A stretch of DNA of 64,000 bases. It comes from Brachybacterium fresconis. GTDB taxonomy: Bacteria > Actinomycetota > Actinomycetes > Actinomycetales > Dermabacteraceae. The stretch is from assembly GCF_017876515.1 (NCBI RefSeq), contig NZ_JAGIOC010000001.1:434001-498000 (forward strand), in the 5' to 3' direction. Each line of letters opens with the position of its first letter. Within the stretch, counting starts at the first letter, position 1. The position numbers and the translations under genes are program-made. The notes under the pieces were generated by a model. That model was not told where the DNA came from. It searched no databases and saw nothing but the letters and a program-made list of their open reading frames with translations. Shown here piece after piece: positions 35,316-44,135 of this stretch.

Positions 35316-35351
35316 GTGACCGTTCCGTAACCTCCGTGACCTTATCGTGAC
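35316..35351 (+). promoter_or_regulatory. Phased GTGAC/GTAAC half-site array
   Basis: GTGAC (35316), GTAAC (35327), GTGAC (35336) and GTGAC (35347), spaced 11, 9 and 11 bp start to start. The pair form GTnAC-n6-GTnAC is like sites of OmpR-type regulators such as GlnR or MtrA. Assignment is inference. Confidence 0.45.
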
Positions 35352-35467
35352 ATGATGCATCGTCGCCGGTCAGCGCTAATTGGCGAGGGCGTACCGACGC
35401 TCCCGCAGCATCGTGATCGGGGTGCGGGGCGGCGACCGAAGGCCCGCCTGCGCGGCAGGCCGACGGG

Positions 35468-35902
35468 TCAGACCCGGACGGCGGCGGTGCCGGCGACGAC
35501 GTCGTGCAGGGGCTGGGCATCCTTGGTCCACACCAGCGCCGGCAGCAGCAGGAGCATCGCGCCCGTGCGCACCAGAGCACGCAGGATCATCGGCGTGCGG
35601 CCGCGCACGGGCAGCACCCGCACCCGCAGCACGAACTGCCCGGGCGTCGCCCCGAAAAGGCTCAGGAACAGCAGGTTCACCGCAACGAAGAGGACCAGGT
35701 TCGCCAGCGCGTCGCCCTGGAACACCAGGGCGGAGACGGCCATGGACAGCCCCCAGTCCACCAGCAGCGACAGGGGGCGTCGCCAGAAGGGCGCGACCGA
35801 GCCGGGGCCGCTCTCGGGGAGCCCCAGCGAGGAGCCCCTGACGTAGTCCGGTGAGCTCGGGGCGCCGTCCATCCACGCGCCCAGGTCCTTGCGATCGATC
35901 AC
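35468..35902 (-). CDS. RDD family membrane protein
   Basis: 144 residues from the GTG at 35902, six nt after TAAAGT. Three membrane helices of the RDD fold: FWRRPLSLLVDWGLSMAVSA with the Arg and Asp that name the family, LVLFVAVNLLFLSLFGATPG, and a third around LLLLPALVW; TPGQFVLRVRVLPV is also typical. Function is not known; some RDD proteins relate to ion exchange. Position between lipA/DUF4191 and glnA1 is conserved in actinobacteria. An antisense reading on the plus strand is ignored. Confidence 0.9.
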   Translation of the reverse strand: MIDRKDLGAWMDGAPSSPDYVRGSSLGLPESGPGSVAPFWRRPLSLLVDWGLSMAVSALVFQGDALANLVLFVAVNLLFLSLFGATPGQFVLRVRVLPVRGRTPMILRALVRTGAMLLLLPALVWTKDAQPLHDVVAGTAAVRV

Positions 35903-35908
35903 GCCCCG

Positions 35909-35914
35909 ACTTTA
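35909..35914 (-). promoter_or_regulatory. -10 box of the RDD gene (leaderless)
   Basis: Minus-strand TAAAGT, six nt before the GTG at 35902. Confidence 0.55.
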
Positions 35915-35967
35915 TCGAGGGGATCTGGGAATCGTGGGCGCTGCCCCGGGCCCTGGAGCTCTGCACC

Positions 35968-35973
35968 TAAACT
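35968..35973 (+). promoter_or_regulatory. -10 box of glnA1
   Basis: TAAACT, leaving a leader of about 100 nt before the GTG at 36082. No GTnAC-type boxes are seen directly upstream. Confidence 0.5.
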
Positions 35974-36081
35974 TGACGACAACCGAGTCCGGGGCCGGCA
36001 CGGACCGCCCGGCGCTCGAGACGGTGATCGCCCCTCGGGGACAACCAGATAGGCGCGCCCCATGGTGCGGATGGAGGAGAC

Positions 36082-37512
<1,431 letters not shown>

Positions 37513-37564
37513 GGTTCCTGTGAAGGTCAGCGGGTAAGAACAGCCCCCGTTGTACGCATAGAGT

Positions 37565-37606
37565 CCTCACGATCTGCCAGCACCTTCTGGACGGTGGATC
37601 GTGAGG
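37565..37606. terminator. Inverted repeat after glnA1
   Basis: Perfect 10-bp arms CCTCACGATC / GATCGTGAGG with a 22-nt loop, 50 bp after the glnA1 stop. It also ends the minus-strand DUF4383 gene at 37700. Confidence 0.55.
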
Positions 37607-37699
37607 GCTCGTCCGTGCCCGGCCACAAGTGCACGTACACGTCCAGGGTGGTCGTCGCCGACGAAGCGAGTCGTCGTCGCACGGCACGGACAGGACGAC

Positions 37700-38188
37700 T
37701 CAGGGTCGACGGTCGGCCTCCGCTGCGGTAGGCGCGGCATGCCGAGGAAGGACCGAGAGGCCGATCATGGTGAGCGCCAGCACGAAGTGCAACCAGTCAT
37801 CGGCGGTATTCAGCGGCACGAAATTCGCCGTCGAGTCTTTGTCGATGACGATGCCGTAGATCCACAGCACCGCGTAGATGATGCCGCCGACCAGCAGGTA
37901 GAGCCGCGCCGTGCCCGAGAGTCTCGACAGTGTGAGACCGGCGAAGCCGTAAAGCAGGTGGATGACGTTGTGCAGCGCGGACACCTGGAAGATGCCCAGC
38001 AGCATCGCCTCCGAGCGAGCGGCGATCCCTATCGAATCGAAGTTCGTCGTCACGCCGGGAACGAACCCGGCGACGCCGACGACGAGGAAGACGAACCCGC
38101 ACAGCAACGCGGCCAATCGCACGGGCGATCGCCCGATATCCTTGGTCCCTCGGCCATGGGCGGGGCCGCTGGGAACAGTGGCGTTCAT
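37700..38188 (-). CDS. DUF4383 family membrane protein
   Basis: 162 residues with four membrane helices (LAALLCGFVFLVVGVAGFVP, VSALHNVIHLLYGFAGL, LYLLVGGIIYAVLWIYGIVI, DDWLHFVLALTMIGLSVL). The HNVIHLLYG and DDWLHFVLA segments identify the DUF4383 family, of unknown role. The ATG at 38188 has GGAGG at 8 nt; the upstream in-frame start at 38215 is less supported. It has its own promoter. Composition is slightly less GC-rich than neighbouring genes, fitting an insert between glnA1 and glnE. Confidence 0.88.
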   Translation of the reverse strand: MNATVPSGPAHGRGTKDIGRSPVRLAALLCGFVFLVVGVAGFVPGVTTNFDSIGIAARSEAMLLGIFQVSALHNVIHLLYGFAGLTLSRLSGTARLYLLVGGIIYAVLWIYGIVIDKDSTANFVPLNTADDWLHFVLALTMIGLSVLPRHAAPTAAEADRRP

Positions 38189-38532
38189 CGACGATCCTCC
38201 GATCAGAAGCTTCACTCAGGCGCCGTGCGACGGTGCCGCCGATACGGCGCTCGCACCGACTCGAACAGCACCCGAGCGGAACGGCCCGCTCCGTGTCCTG
38301 AGTCACAGGCTACGATCTTGCTGGGAACCTTCAAGGAGTCCGACCGATTGGGTTGCAGGCTCTGAGCCCCCTGTGGGCATCGTTCAGGAGGTGAAGGATC
38401 GACGCCGTGAGACGCAACTGTTCGGCGTCGGCCGTCTTGCCGCTCTCGCGGACCAGGTCATGAGACGTCGTCGCCGAAGAACAGCGGGGCACTCCTGTCG
38501 ATCCCGACGCCGGGCACGCCGATGCCACCGGG
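38189..38532. other. 344-bp gap with promoter and possible gene remnants
   Basis: Besides the DUF4383 promoter, the part next to the ABC permease shows short coding-like minus-strand pieces: after the permease TAG the same frame continues for 24 codons (including IDRSAPLFFGDDVS), and another frame reads ESGKTADAEQLRLTASILHL before a stop. They may be remains of a decayed gene. Confidence 0.35.
38307..38334 (-). promoter_or_regulatory. Promoter of the DUF4383 gene
   Basis: Minus-strand TTGAAG (38329-38334), 16-nt spacer, TAGCCT (38307-38312). It is one of few places with both boxes recognisable. Confidence 0.55.
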
Positions 38533-40191
38533 CTACCCCGCCACGAGGTCCCTCCGTCGCAGCGCTCCCAGCCCCACCACCGTGAGCAGCACGGCCAGCG
38601 CCGCCATCACGGCCAGCGGGGTCACCTCCAGGTCCGCGTCGGGCACGGCCGGCACGTGGTGGAGCACCGAGAGGTTCCGCGCCCACTGGGGCAGCTGCAG
38701 CAGGTCACCGAGGAAGGTGTCCAGCGCGGCCCAGATCACCATCAGCCAGGCGAGGCCGGCCAGGCGCACCCGCAGCCCGTACAGCGCCAGGGTCAGCGCG
38801 CCCGTGAAGGCGATCGCGGGAAGGTACGCGAGGGCGGCGAGGGTCGACTCCCCGATCCAGGAGGTCTCCCCCGTCGCCTGCCACACCCCGATCCCCGTGC
38901 CGAGCCCGAGGAGCACCTGCAGGGCGAACACCTCCAGCGTCACCACGACCACCCAGCGCAGGGCGACGGTGATCCGCCCGATGCCGGCCAGCAGCGTCCC
39001 GGCCATACGCCCCTCCTGCTCCTCGGACCGCAGTCGCAGCACGCCGGAGACGATCAGGCCGACGGGCCCCAGGGCGAGCATCAGCAGGATGTACCCGGTG
39101 AACGACCGGGTGAGGTCGTCGACGTCGATCGGGGCGAACTCCCCGATCGTCGGGATCTGCTCGACCATGTCCTCGAGAGAGGAGGCCAGGGACCCGAAGG
39201 CGATCGCGAACAGGAACAGCCCGATCGCCCAGGTGACCATCATCGGCGTCACCAGGCGCCGCGCCAGGCCACCGGGGGCCCGCAGCGCCGCGGACGCCGC
39301 GTCGGGGCCCGCCGCGGCCGGACGCAGACCGGAGCCGAGATCGCGGCGACGGGACAGGACGGCCGCGAGCGCGACGAGCACGAAAATCGCGGCGACGGAT
39401 ACCGCCAGCGGCCACCAGCGCACCTCGACGAACACCTTGGACTGCTGCGCCCAGGCCAGCGGCGAGAACCACGACAGCCAGGACCCTTCCTCCTCGATCA
39501 CATCGCCCACGCCGCGCACCAGGAAGGCGACGGCGAGGGCTCCGAGGGCGAGGCCGGACGCGGTGCCGCCATGCTCGGTCACCTGCGCGGCCACGGCGGC
39601 GATACCGGCGAACACCAGCCCCGTCAGGGCGGTCGCCGCCCCGAGCGCGATGCCGTCGAGCACGGGAGCGCCGGTGACCAGCACGGCGATGCTCACGGCG
39701 GCACCGAGGACGAGGTTCGCGATCGCCACCACGACGAGCGCCGCCGCAGCGGGAGCCAGACGCCCCGTGGGCAGGGACCGCAGCATCTCCAACCGCCCGG
39801 CCTCCTCCTCCGCGCGGGTGTGGCGGACCGTCAGCAGGATGCTCATGATCGCCCCGGCCAGCAGGACGTAGAGGAACAGCTCGTTGGCCACGGCCGCCCA
39901 CAGCGTGTAGTGGTCGCGGGCGAAGGCCGGTCCGGTCATCAGCACGGCCGAGGGGTTGCCCAGCAGCGCGGCGCGGGCGTCGAGGGCCTCCTGGTCGGGA
40001 TAGGCCTCCTTCAGCGCCACCACCGAGGCGGCGACGGTGACGACCATGGCCAGGGCCCAGATGATGATCTGGCGGCGGGAGATGCGGCCGAACAGTCGCA
40101 CGAGCGCGCCGATCCCGGTCAGCGGGGAGGTGGGACGGACCTCGAGCAGGTGGGTGTGGCGCGCGGCGGTCGCGCGATCCGTGGCGCTCAT
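38533..40191 (-). CDS. ABC-2 type exporter permease
   Basis: 552 residues with about 12 membrane helices in two halves, like the fused permeases of the tetronasin/polyketide exporter group. Segments such as RHTRAEEEAGRLEMLRSLPTGR and RSEEQEGRMAGTLLAGIGR (the paired RxxEExGR sequences) are characteristic. It should form an exporter with the ATPase encoded immediately upstream, whose stop overlaps its start by 4 bp. The substrate is unknown; with a TetR regulator in the same operon, a drug or hydrophobic compound is likely. Confidence 0.9.
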   Translation of the reverse strand: MSATDRATAARHTHLLEVRPTSPLTGIGALVRLFGRISRRQIIIWALAMVVTVAASVVALKEAYPDQEALDARAALLGNPSAVLMTGPAFARDHYTLWAAVANELFLYVLLAGAIMSILLTVRHTRAEEEAGRLEMLRSLPTGRLAPAAAALVVVAIANLVLGAAVSIAVLVTGAPVLDGIALGAATALTGLVFAGIAAVAAQVTEHGGTASGLALGALAVAFLVRGVGDVIEEEGSWLSWFSPLAWAQQSKVFVEVRWWPLAVSVAAIFVLVALAAVLSRRRDLGSGLRPAAAGPDAASAALRAPGGLARRLVTPMMVTWAIGLFLFAIAFGSLASSLEDMVEQIPTIGEFAPIDVDDLTRSFTGYILLMLALGPVGLIVSGVLRLRSEEQEGRMAGTLLAGIGRITVALRWVVVVTLEVFALQVLLGLGTGIGVWQATGETSWIGESTLAALAYLPAIAFTGALTLALYGLRVRLAGLAWLMVIWAALDTFLGDLLQLPQWARNLSVLHHVPAVPDADLEVTPLAVMAALAVLLTVVGLGALRRRDLVAG

Positions 40192-41153
40192 CGTGAGCGG
40201 TCCTCGGCGACGTCCTCGCCCGGCTCCAGCTCGTCGCCGTAATGACGCAGGAACAGGTCCTCGAGAGAGGGTGGGGTGATCGTGAGGCTGGTGGCCTCCA
40301 TCCGGGACAGGACGGGCAGCACGTCGTGGACCGCCGCGTCGTCGACGTCGAAGCGGATCCGTCCGCCCTCGGCGACGAGGTCGTGCACCCCCTCGGTCCC
40401 CTGCAGCACGCCGGCGTCGGCCGTGGTGGTCGCGGCGACGGTGGAGCGGGTGAGGTGACGCAGCTGGGCGAGCGTCCCGCTCTCGACGTCGCGACCCGCG
40501 CGGATGATGGTGACCGTGTCGCAGAGCTTCTCGACCTCCGCCAGGATGTGGCTGGACAGCAGCACCGTGCGCCCGGCGGTGCGCAGGCGGCTGACCTCGT
40601 CGGTGAAGATCGCCTCCATCAGAGGATCCAGCCCGGAGGTGGGTTCATCCATGACGTAGAGGTCGACGTCCCGGGAGAGGGCCGCGACCAGGGCCACCTT
40701 CTGCCGGTTGCCCTTGGAATAGGTGCGGCAGCGCTTGGTGGGGTCCAGTTCGAAGCGCTCGATGAGCTCCTCGCGACGGCGCCGGTGCGCCGATCCTCGC
40801 TCGGAGGAGGTGAGCACGTCGATGGCCTCTCCCCCGGTCAGGTTCGGCCACAGGTTGGTGTCGCCGGGGACGTAGGCGAGACGGTGATGGATCTGCACGG
40901 CGTGGGACCACGGATCCATCCCCAGCACCTCGGCAGTTCCCGAGGTGGCCTTCAGCAGGCCGAGCAGGATGCGGATGGTGGTGGACTTCCCGGCGCCGTT
41001 GGGGCCCAGGAACCCGGTGACCTGGCCGGTGGGCACGGTCAGCGAGAAGGCGTCCAGCGCGCGGGTGGCGCCGAAGGTCTTGGTGAGGTCGCGGACGACG
41101 ACGGCCGCGTCCGTGGTCGAGGTGGTCGATGCGGTGGCGTCGGTGGTGGTCAT
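40188..41153 (-). CDS. ABC transporter ATP-binding protein
   Basis: 321 residues. Walker A FLGPNGAGKSTT, signature YSKGNRQK (divergent form of LSGGQ, typical of the drug-exporter group), Walker B LYVMDEPTSGLDP and switch SSHILAEVEKLCD. The C-terminal ~90 residues form the extra domain common to ABC-2 exporters. The ATG at 41153 overlaps the tetR stop by 4 bp; a Thr/Ser/Asp-rich start (TTTDATASTTSTTDA) is non-conserved. It pairs with the permease downstream. Confidence 0.95.
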   Translation of the reverse strand: MTTTDATASTTSTTDAAVVVRDLTKTFGATRALDAFSLTVPTGQVTGFLGPNGAGKSTTIRILLGLLKATSGTAEVLGMDPWSHAVQIHHRLAYVPGDTNLWPNLTGGEAIDVLTSSERGSAHRRRREELIERFELDPTKRCRTYSKGNRQKVALVAALSRDVDLYVMDEPTSGLDPLMEAIFTDEVSRLRTAGRTVLLSSHILAEVEKLCDTVTIIRAGRDVESGTLAQLRHLTRSTVAATTTADAGVLQGTEGVHDLVAEGGRIRFDVDDAAVHDVLPVLSRMEATSLTITPPSLEDLFLRHYGDELEPGEDVAEDRSR

Positions 41154-41815
41154 GGTCTCTCCCCGGTCGTCGGTGGTGAGGGCGTGGGGTCGGGTCCGGC
41201 GGTGGTGGCGAGGTAGGCGTCGAGCAGCGAACGGTCCGTCAGCAGCGGGATCGTGTAGATCTCGAGCAGGGGCCCGATGATCCGCTGGGTGTACTTCCGC
41301 AGCCAGGCGGGCAGCTCCTCGAGGTCCAGCTGCTCGCGCTGGGCCGGGAGCTGCAGCAGCAGCGCGCCGAGGGCCATCTCCATGAGGACCTCGGCCCGGC
41401 CCTGCGGGTCGCGGCTGGGGGTGATGGTCCCGGCGCGCTCGCCGTCGGCGAGATAGTCGACAGCGCTCGTGGCGAAGTCCTCGACGAGCTGGATCGCGAG
41501 CGGGCCGCCGGCCTGGAGGCGGCGCAGCACGTACCCGACGACCGGGGCGTACTGCTCGGCCTGCGCGAGCTGGGCCAGGAGCTCTCCGGAGCCGCCCGCG
41601 AGCAGACCGGACTTCTCCGTCCGGGTGACCTCCAGGGTCCGCTGGTCGCAGGCCTCGAGCAGCTTCTCGCGGGATCCGTAGTGATGGATGATCAGTCCGG
41701 CGCTGACCCCGGCGTCCTCGGCCACCCGGCGCAGCGGTGCGCTCAGACCATCGACCGCGAAGCGGCGCAGTGCGGCCTGCAGGATCCGCTCGTCGGCGGG
41801 GATCGGATCGGCCAT
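41150..41815 (-). CDS. TetR family transcriptional regulator
   Basis: 221 residues. N-terminal helix-turn-helix: DERILQAALRRFAVDGLSA, LRRVAEDAGVSAGLIIHHYGSREKLLEACD. The C-terminal ligand domain is divergent and helical. It is first in a tetR-ABC-permease operon with 4-bp overlaps at both junctions, hence most likely controls this exporter and itself. The ATG has AAGGAG upstream. Two copies of GTGTTCAA in the promoter are the probable operator. Confidence 0.93.
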   Translation of the reverse strand: MADPIPADERILQAALRRFAVDGLSAPLRRVAEDAGVSAGLIIHHYGSREKLLEACDQRTLEVTRTEKSGLLAGGSGELLAQLAQAEQYAPVVGYVLRRLQAGGPLAIQLVEDFATSAVDYLADGERAGTITPSRDPQGRAEVLMEMALGALLLQLPAQREQLDLEELPAWLRKYTQRIIGPLLEIYTIPLLTDRSLLDAYLATTAGPDPTPSPPTTGERP

Positions 41816-41942
41816 GATGCTCCTTCGTCGTGCGGCACGGCTGCGCGGGTGCTGATGCGGGGCCGACGGCGCGGTCCTGATGCGCGGTGGGGCCCGGCAG
41901 ACGGTGCGCCAGCCGTGCGCTGACCGGTCCGACCAAGACGAC

Positions 41943-41979
41943 TGAACTGGTGTTCAAACCACGCTATACGAGTGTTCAA
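41943..41979. promoter_or_regulatory. Probable TetR operator / divergent promoter region
   Basis: GTGTTCAA occurs at 41950-41957 and 41972-41979, exactly 22 bp apart, and TGAAC at 41943-41947 forms a TGAAC-n4-GTTCA inverted repeat with the first. TATA-like sequence lies between. This region separates the tetR operon and the histidine kinase gene. Confidence 0.5.
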
Positions 41980-42025
41980 CCCGGGGCAAGGCCAGAGTGC
42001 GCTCCGGGGCCCCGGGCATCGCGGA

Positions 42026-42031
42026 TAGGGT
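42026..42031 (+). promoter_or_regulatory. -10 box of the histidine kinase gene (leaderless)
   Basis: TAGGGT, seven nucleotides, then the ATG at 42039. Confidence 0.45.
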
Positions 42032-42038
42032 CGTCGAC

Positions 42039-43463
42039 ATGAGCGAGCAGCAGGCGAGGGCCGAGGGCCCGGGAGATCCGGGAAGCCCCGGGGCCCCGGC
42101 TGTTCCGGGCGCCGGGGCGGCCCCCGATGCTTCGTCGGCTCCCGGGGCCCCGCGCGACCCGGCCGACGCGGGGGCTCTGGAGACGGACCTCCCCCTGACT
42201 CCCTTCGCCGCCTCGTTGCGCTGGGCGGTCCATGCCCTCGTGTACCTGATGGTGATGCTGGTGACCGGGCTCGCCCTCGCGCCTCCGTCCTCGGCCGACG
42301 GCTGGATCACGGTGGCGCTGCTGGCGCTGTTCACGGCCGTCTACTCCCTCGGCGCCCGCCGCGCACTGCGCCATCGGGCCGGGCCCGAAGGGTCCTGGAG
42401 CGCCCTGACCTATCTCGCGCCCAGCATCGTGATCTGGGCCTGCACCTTCGCTGTCGGGCCCGATGCCGTGTGGGTGGCCTTCGGCCTGGACTTCGCGGTG
42501 CTCTACGCGCTGCCGCTGGTCGGGGGTCTGATCACCCTCGCGATCGTCACCGCGATCGGCGTGCTCGGATACAGCGAGTGGTCCTTCGACCCCATGCCCG
42601 GCGAGGTGGCCGGCCCCGTGATCGGGGCGCTGGTCGCCCTCGCCGTCGTCGTCACGGTCCGAGCCCTGCAGCGGGAGGTGGACCGGCGCACCCGATTGGC
42701 GCGCCAGCTCGCCGCCGCGCGCGACACCATCGCCGAGCAGACCCGTGCGGCGACCCAGGCCGCCGAACGCGATCGCATCGCCAGCGAGCTGCACGACACG
42801 GTCGCCCAGTCGAACCTCTCGATCCACCTGCTGCTGGACGCGGCCACGGCCGCGCTCGAGCGCCAGGAGACCGAGGAGGCCGGCGCCCTGGTGCAGGAGG
42901 CCCGGGCGGCCGCCGCCCGCACCGGCATGCAGACCCGCCGCTTCGTCGATGCCGCAGAGGTGGAGGTCCCCTCCGGGGGCGCGCTGCGCGAGGAGCTGCA
43001 GCGCCTGGTGGCGGATGCGGCCACGGCCGGGCGCACCCGGATCGACCTGCGCGACGAGGTCGACGACGACGAGCTGGAGGCGCTGCCGCGCAGCACCGCC
43101 CGCGCCCTGCTGCGCCTGGTCGAGTCCCTGCTGGCCAATGTCATCCAGCACGCCGACGCCTCGCGCACCATGGCCACCCTCGGACTCCACGAGCACGAGC
43201 TGCTGCTGGACGTCGTCGACGACGGCCGCGGCTTCGACCCGGAGCTGGTGGCGGGCTTCGGACTGCGCTCGGCGCGGGCGCGCGCCGCATCCGTCGGAGG
43301 CAGGATGCTCATCGAGTCCGCCCCCGGCAGCGGCACGGCCATCCAGGTGGTGCTGCCGCTGCCGCACGAGCCCGACCCCGCCCCGCCCGACGGATCAGTC
43401 CCGCCCGACGGATCCGCTCCGCACGACACCTCCGTTCCCCCCACCTCTGAGGAGCCCCCATGA
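42039..43463 (+). CDS. Sensor histidine kinase (HisKA_3 / NarL-type)
   Basis: 474 residues. Pro/Gly/Ala-rich tail (1-45), then about six membrane helices (e.g. AVHALVYLMVMLVTGLALA, VIGALVALAVVVTVRAL), a coiled linker, the dimerisation helix with the phospho-acceptor His in ERDRIASELHDTVAQ, and the ATPase domain with N box LANVIQHAD, VVDDGRGFDPE and GFGLRSARARAASVGG. The C-terminal 35 residues are a Pro/Asp/Ser-rich repeat tail (PPDGS twice). The stop overlaps the regulator start by 4 bp. Signal unknown. Confidence 0.94.
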   Translation: MSEQQARAEGPGDPGSPGAPAVPGAGAAPDASSAPGAPRDPADAGALETDLPLTPFAASLRWAVHALVYLMVMLVTGLALAPPSSADGWITVALLALFTAVYSLGARRALRHRAGPEGSWSALTYLAPSIVIWACTFAVGPDAVWVAFGLDFAVLYALPLVGGLITLAIVTAIGVLGYSEWSFDPMPGEVAGPVIGALVALAVVVTVRALQREVDRRTRLARQLAAARDTIAEQTRAATQAAERDRIASELHDTVAQSNLSIHLLLDAATAALERQETEEAGALVQEARAAAARTGMQTRRFVDAAEVEVPSGGALREELQRLVADAATAGRTRIDLRDEVDDDELEALPRSTARALLRLVESLLANVIQHADASRTMATLGLHEHELLLDVVDDGRGFDPELVAGFGLRSARARAASVGGRMLIESAPGSGTAIQVVLPLPHEPDPAPPDGSVPPDGSAPHDTSVPPTSEEPP

Positions 43464-44083
43464 TCCGAGTGCTGCTGGCCGACGACCACGCGATCGTGCG
43501 CCGAGGCCTGATCGCCGTGCTCGGCGCGGAGAGCGAGGTGGAGGTCATCGGGGAGGCGGCGACGCCACAGGAGGCGGTGCTGCTGGCCCGCTCGACCGCA
43601 CCGGACGTGGTGCTGCTGGACCTCCAGTTCGGAGTCGGCCAGAAGCGCGGCACCGACGTCATCCCCGCCCTGCGGCAGGCCTCCTCGCAACCCGCCGTGC
43701 TCGTGCTGACCACCTACGACAACGACCAGGACGTCACCGCCGCGATGGATGCCGGGGCCGCCGGATATCTGCTGAAGGACTCCCCCGCCGAGGAGCTGGT
43801 GGCCGCCGTGCAGCGCGCCCGCAGCGGGGCCGGGGCCGTGGACCCGCGGATCTCCCAGCGGCTGCGGGAGCGCCAGGCGGACACCACGCTCAGCGCGCGG
43901 GAGATGGAGGTGCTCACCCGCGTCGCGGCCGGGCGCACGAACGCTCAGATCGCGAGCGACCTGTTCCTCTCCCAGGCCACGGTGAAGACGCATCTGGTGC
44001 ACGTCTTCGACAAGCTCGGCGTCACCAGCCGCACCGAAGCGGTGGCGCGGGCACGGGCCCGAGGGATCCTGCGCCCGGAATGA
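43460..44083 (+). CDS. Response regulator, NarL/LuxR family
   Basis: 207 residues. Receiver domain with acidic pocket in VLLADDHAIVRRGL, phospho-acceptor Asp in DVVLLDLQFG, conserved Thr in VLVLTTYDND and Lys in GYLLKDSPAEELV; the C-terminal LuxR helix-turn-helix is LSAREMEVLTRVAAGRTNAQ...QATVKTHLVHVFDKLG. It is co-translated with its kinase. Such pairs often respond to envelope stress; the neighbouring ABC exporter operon is a possible target. Confidence 0.96.
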   Translation: MIRVLLADDHAIVRRGLIAVLGAESEVEVIGEAATPQEAVLLARSTAPDVVLLDLQFGVGQKRGTDVIPALRQASSQPAVLVLTTYDNDQDVTAAMDAGAAGYLLKDSPAEELVAAVQRARSGAGAVDPRISQRLRERQADTTLSAREMEVLTRVAAGRTNAQIASDLFLSQATVKTHLVHVFDKLGVTSRTEAVARARARGILRPE

Positions 44084-44135
44084 CCGGGCCGGGACCGGCC
44101 CGTGCGCCTCGGTCCTCGATCGCGCGGGTCGATCC

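Larger units (their letters stand above)
35082..35467. other. 386-bp gap between converging genes with regulatory-looking elements
   Basis: No gene found. It holds a hairpin (35113-35142), a half-site array (35316-35351), a CATGAT that could be a -10 box (35351-35356) and a small GC hairpin (GCCTGC/GCAGGC, 35446-35460). As both flanking genes end here, promoter-like elements are unexpected; a small RNA or a lost gene could explain them. Confidence 0.5.

Noticed and set aside
35352-35846. Plus-strand gene of 164 residues after the half-site array
   Set aside because: It is fully antisense to the RDD gene over most of its length and has shadow-like composition.
35974-36081. Riboswitch in the glnA1 leader
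   Set aside because: The ~100-nt leader contains only a small GC hairpin; I recognise no known riboswitch core.
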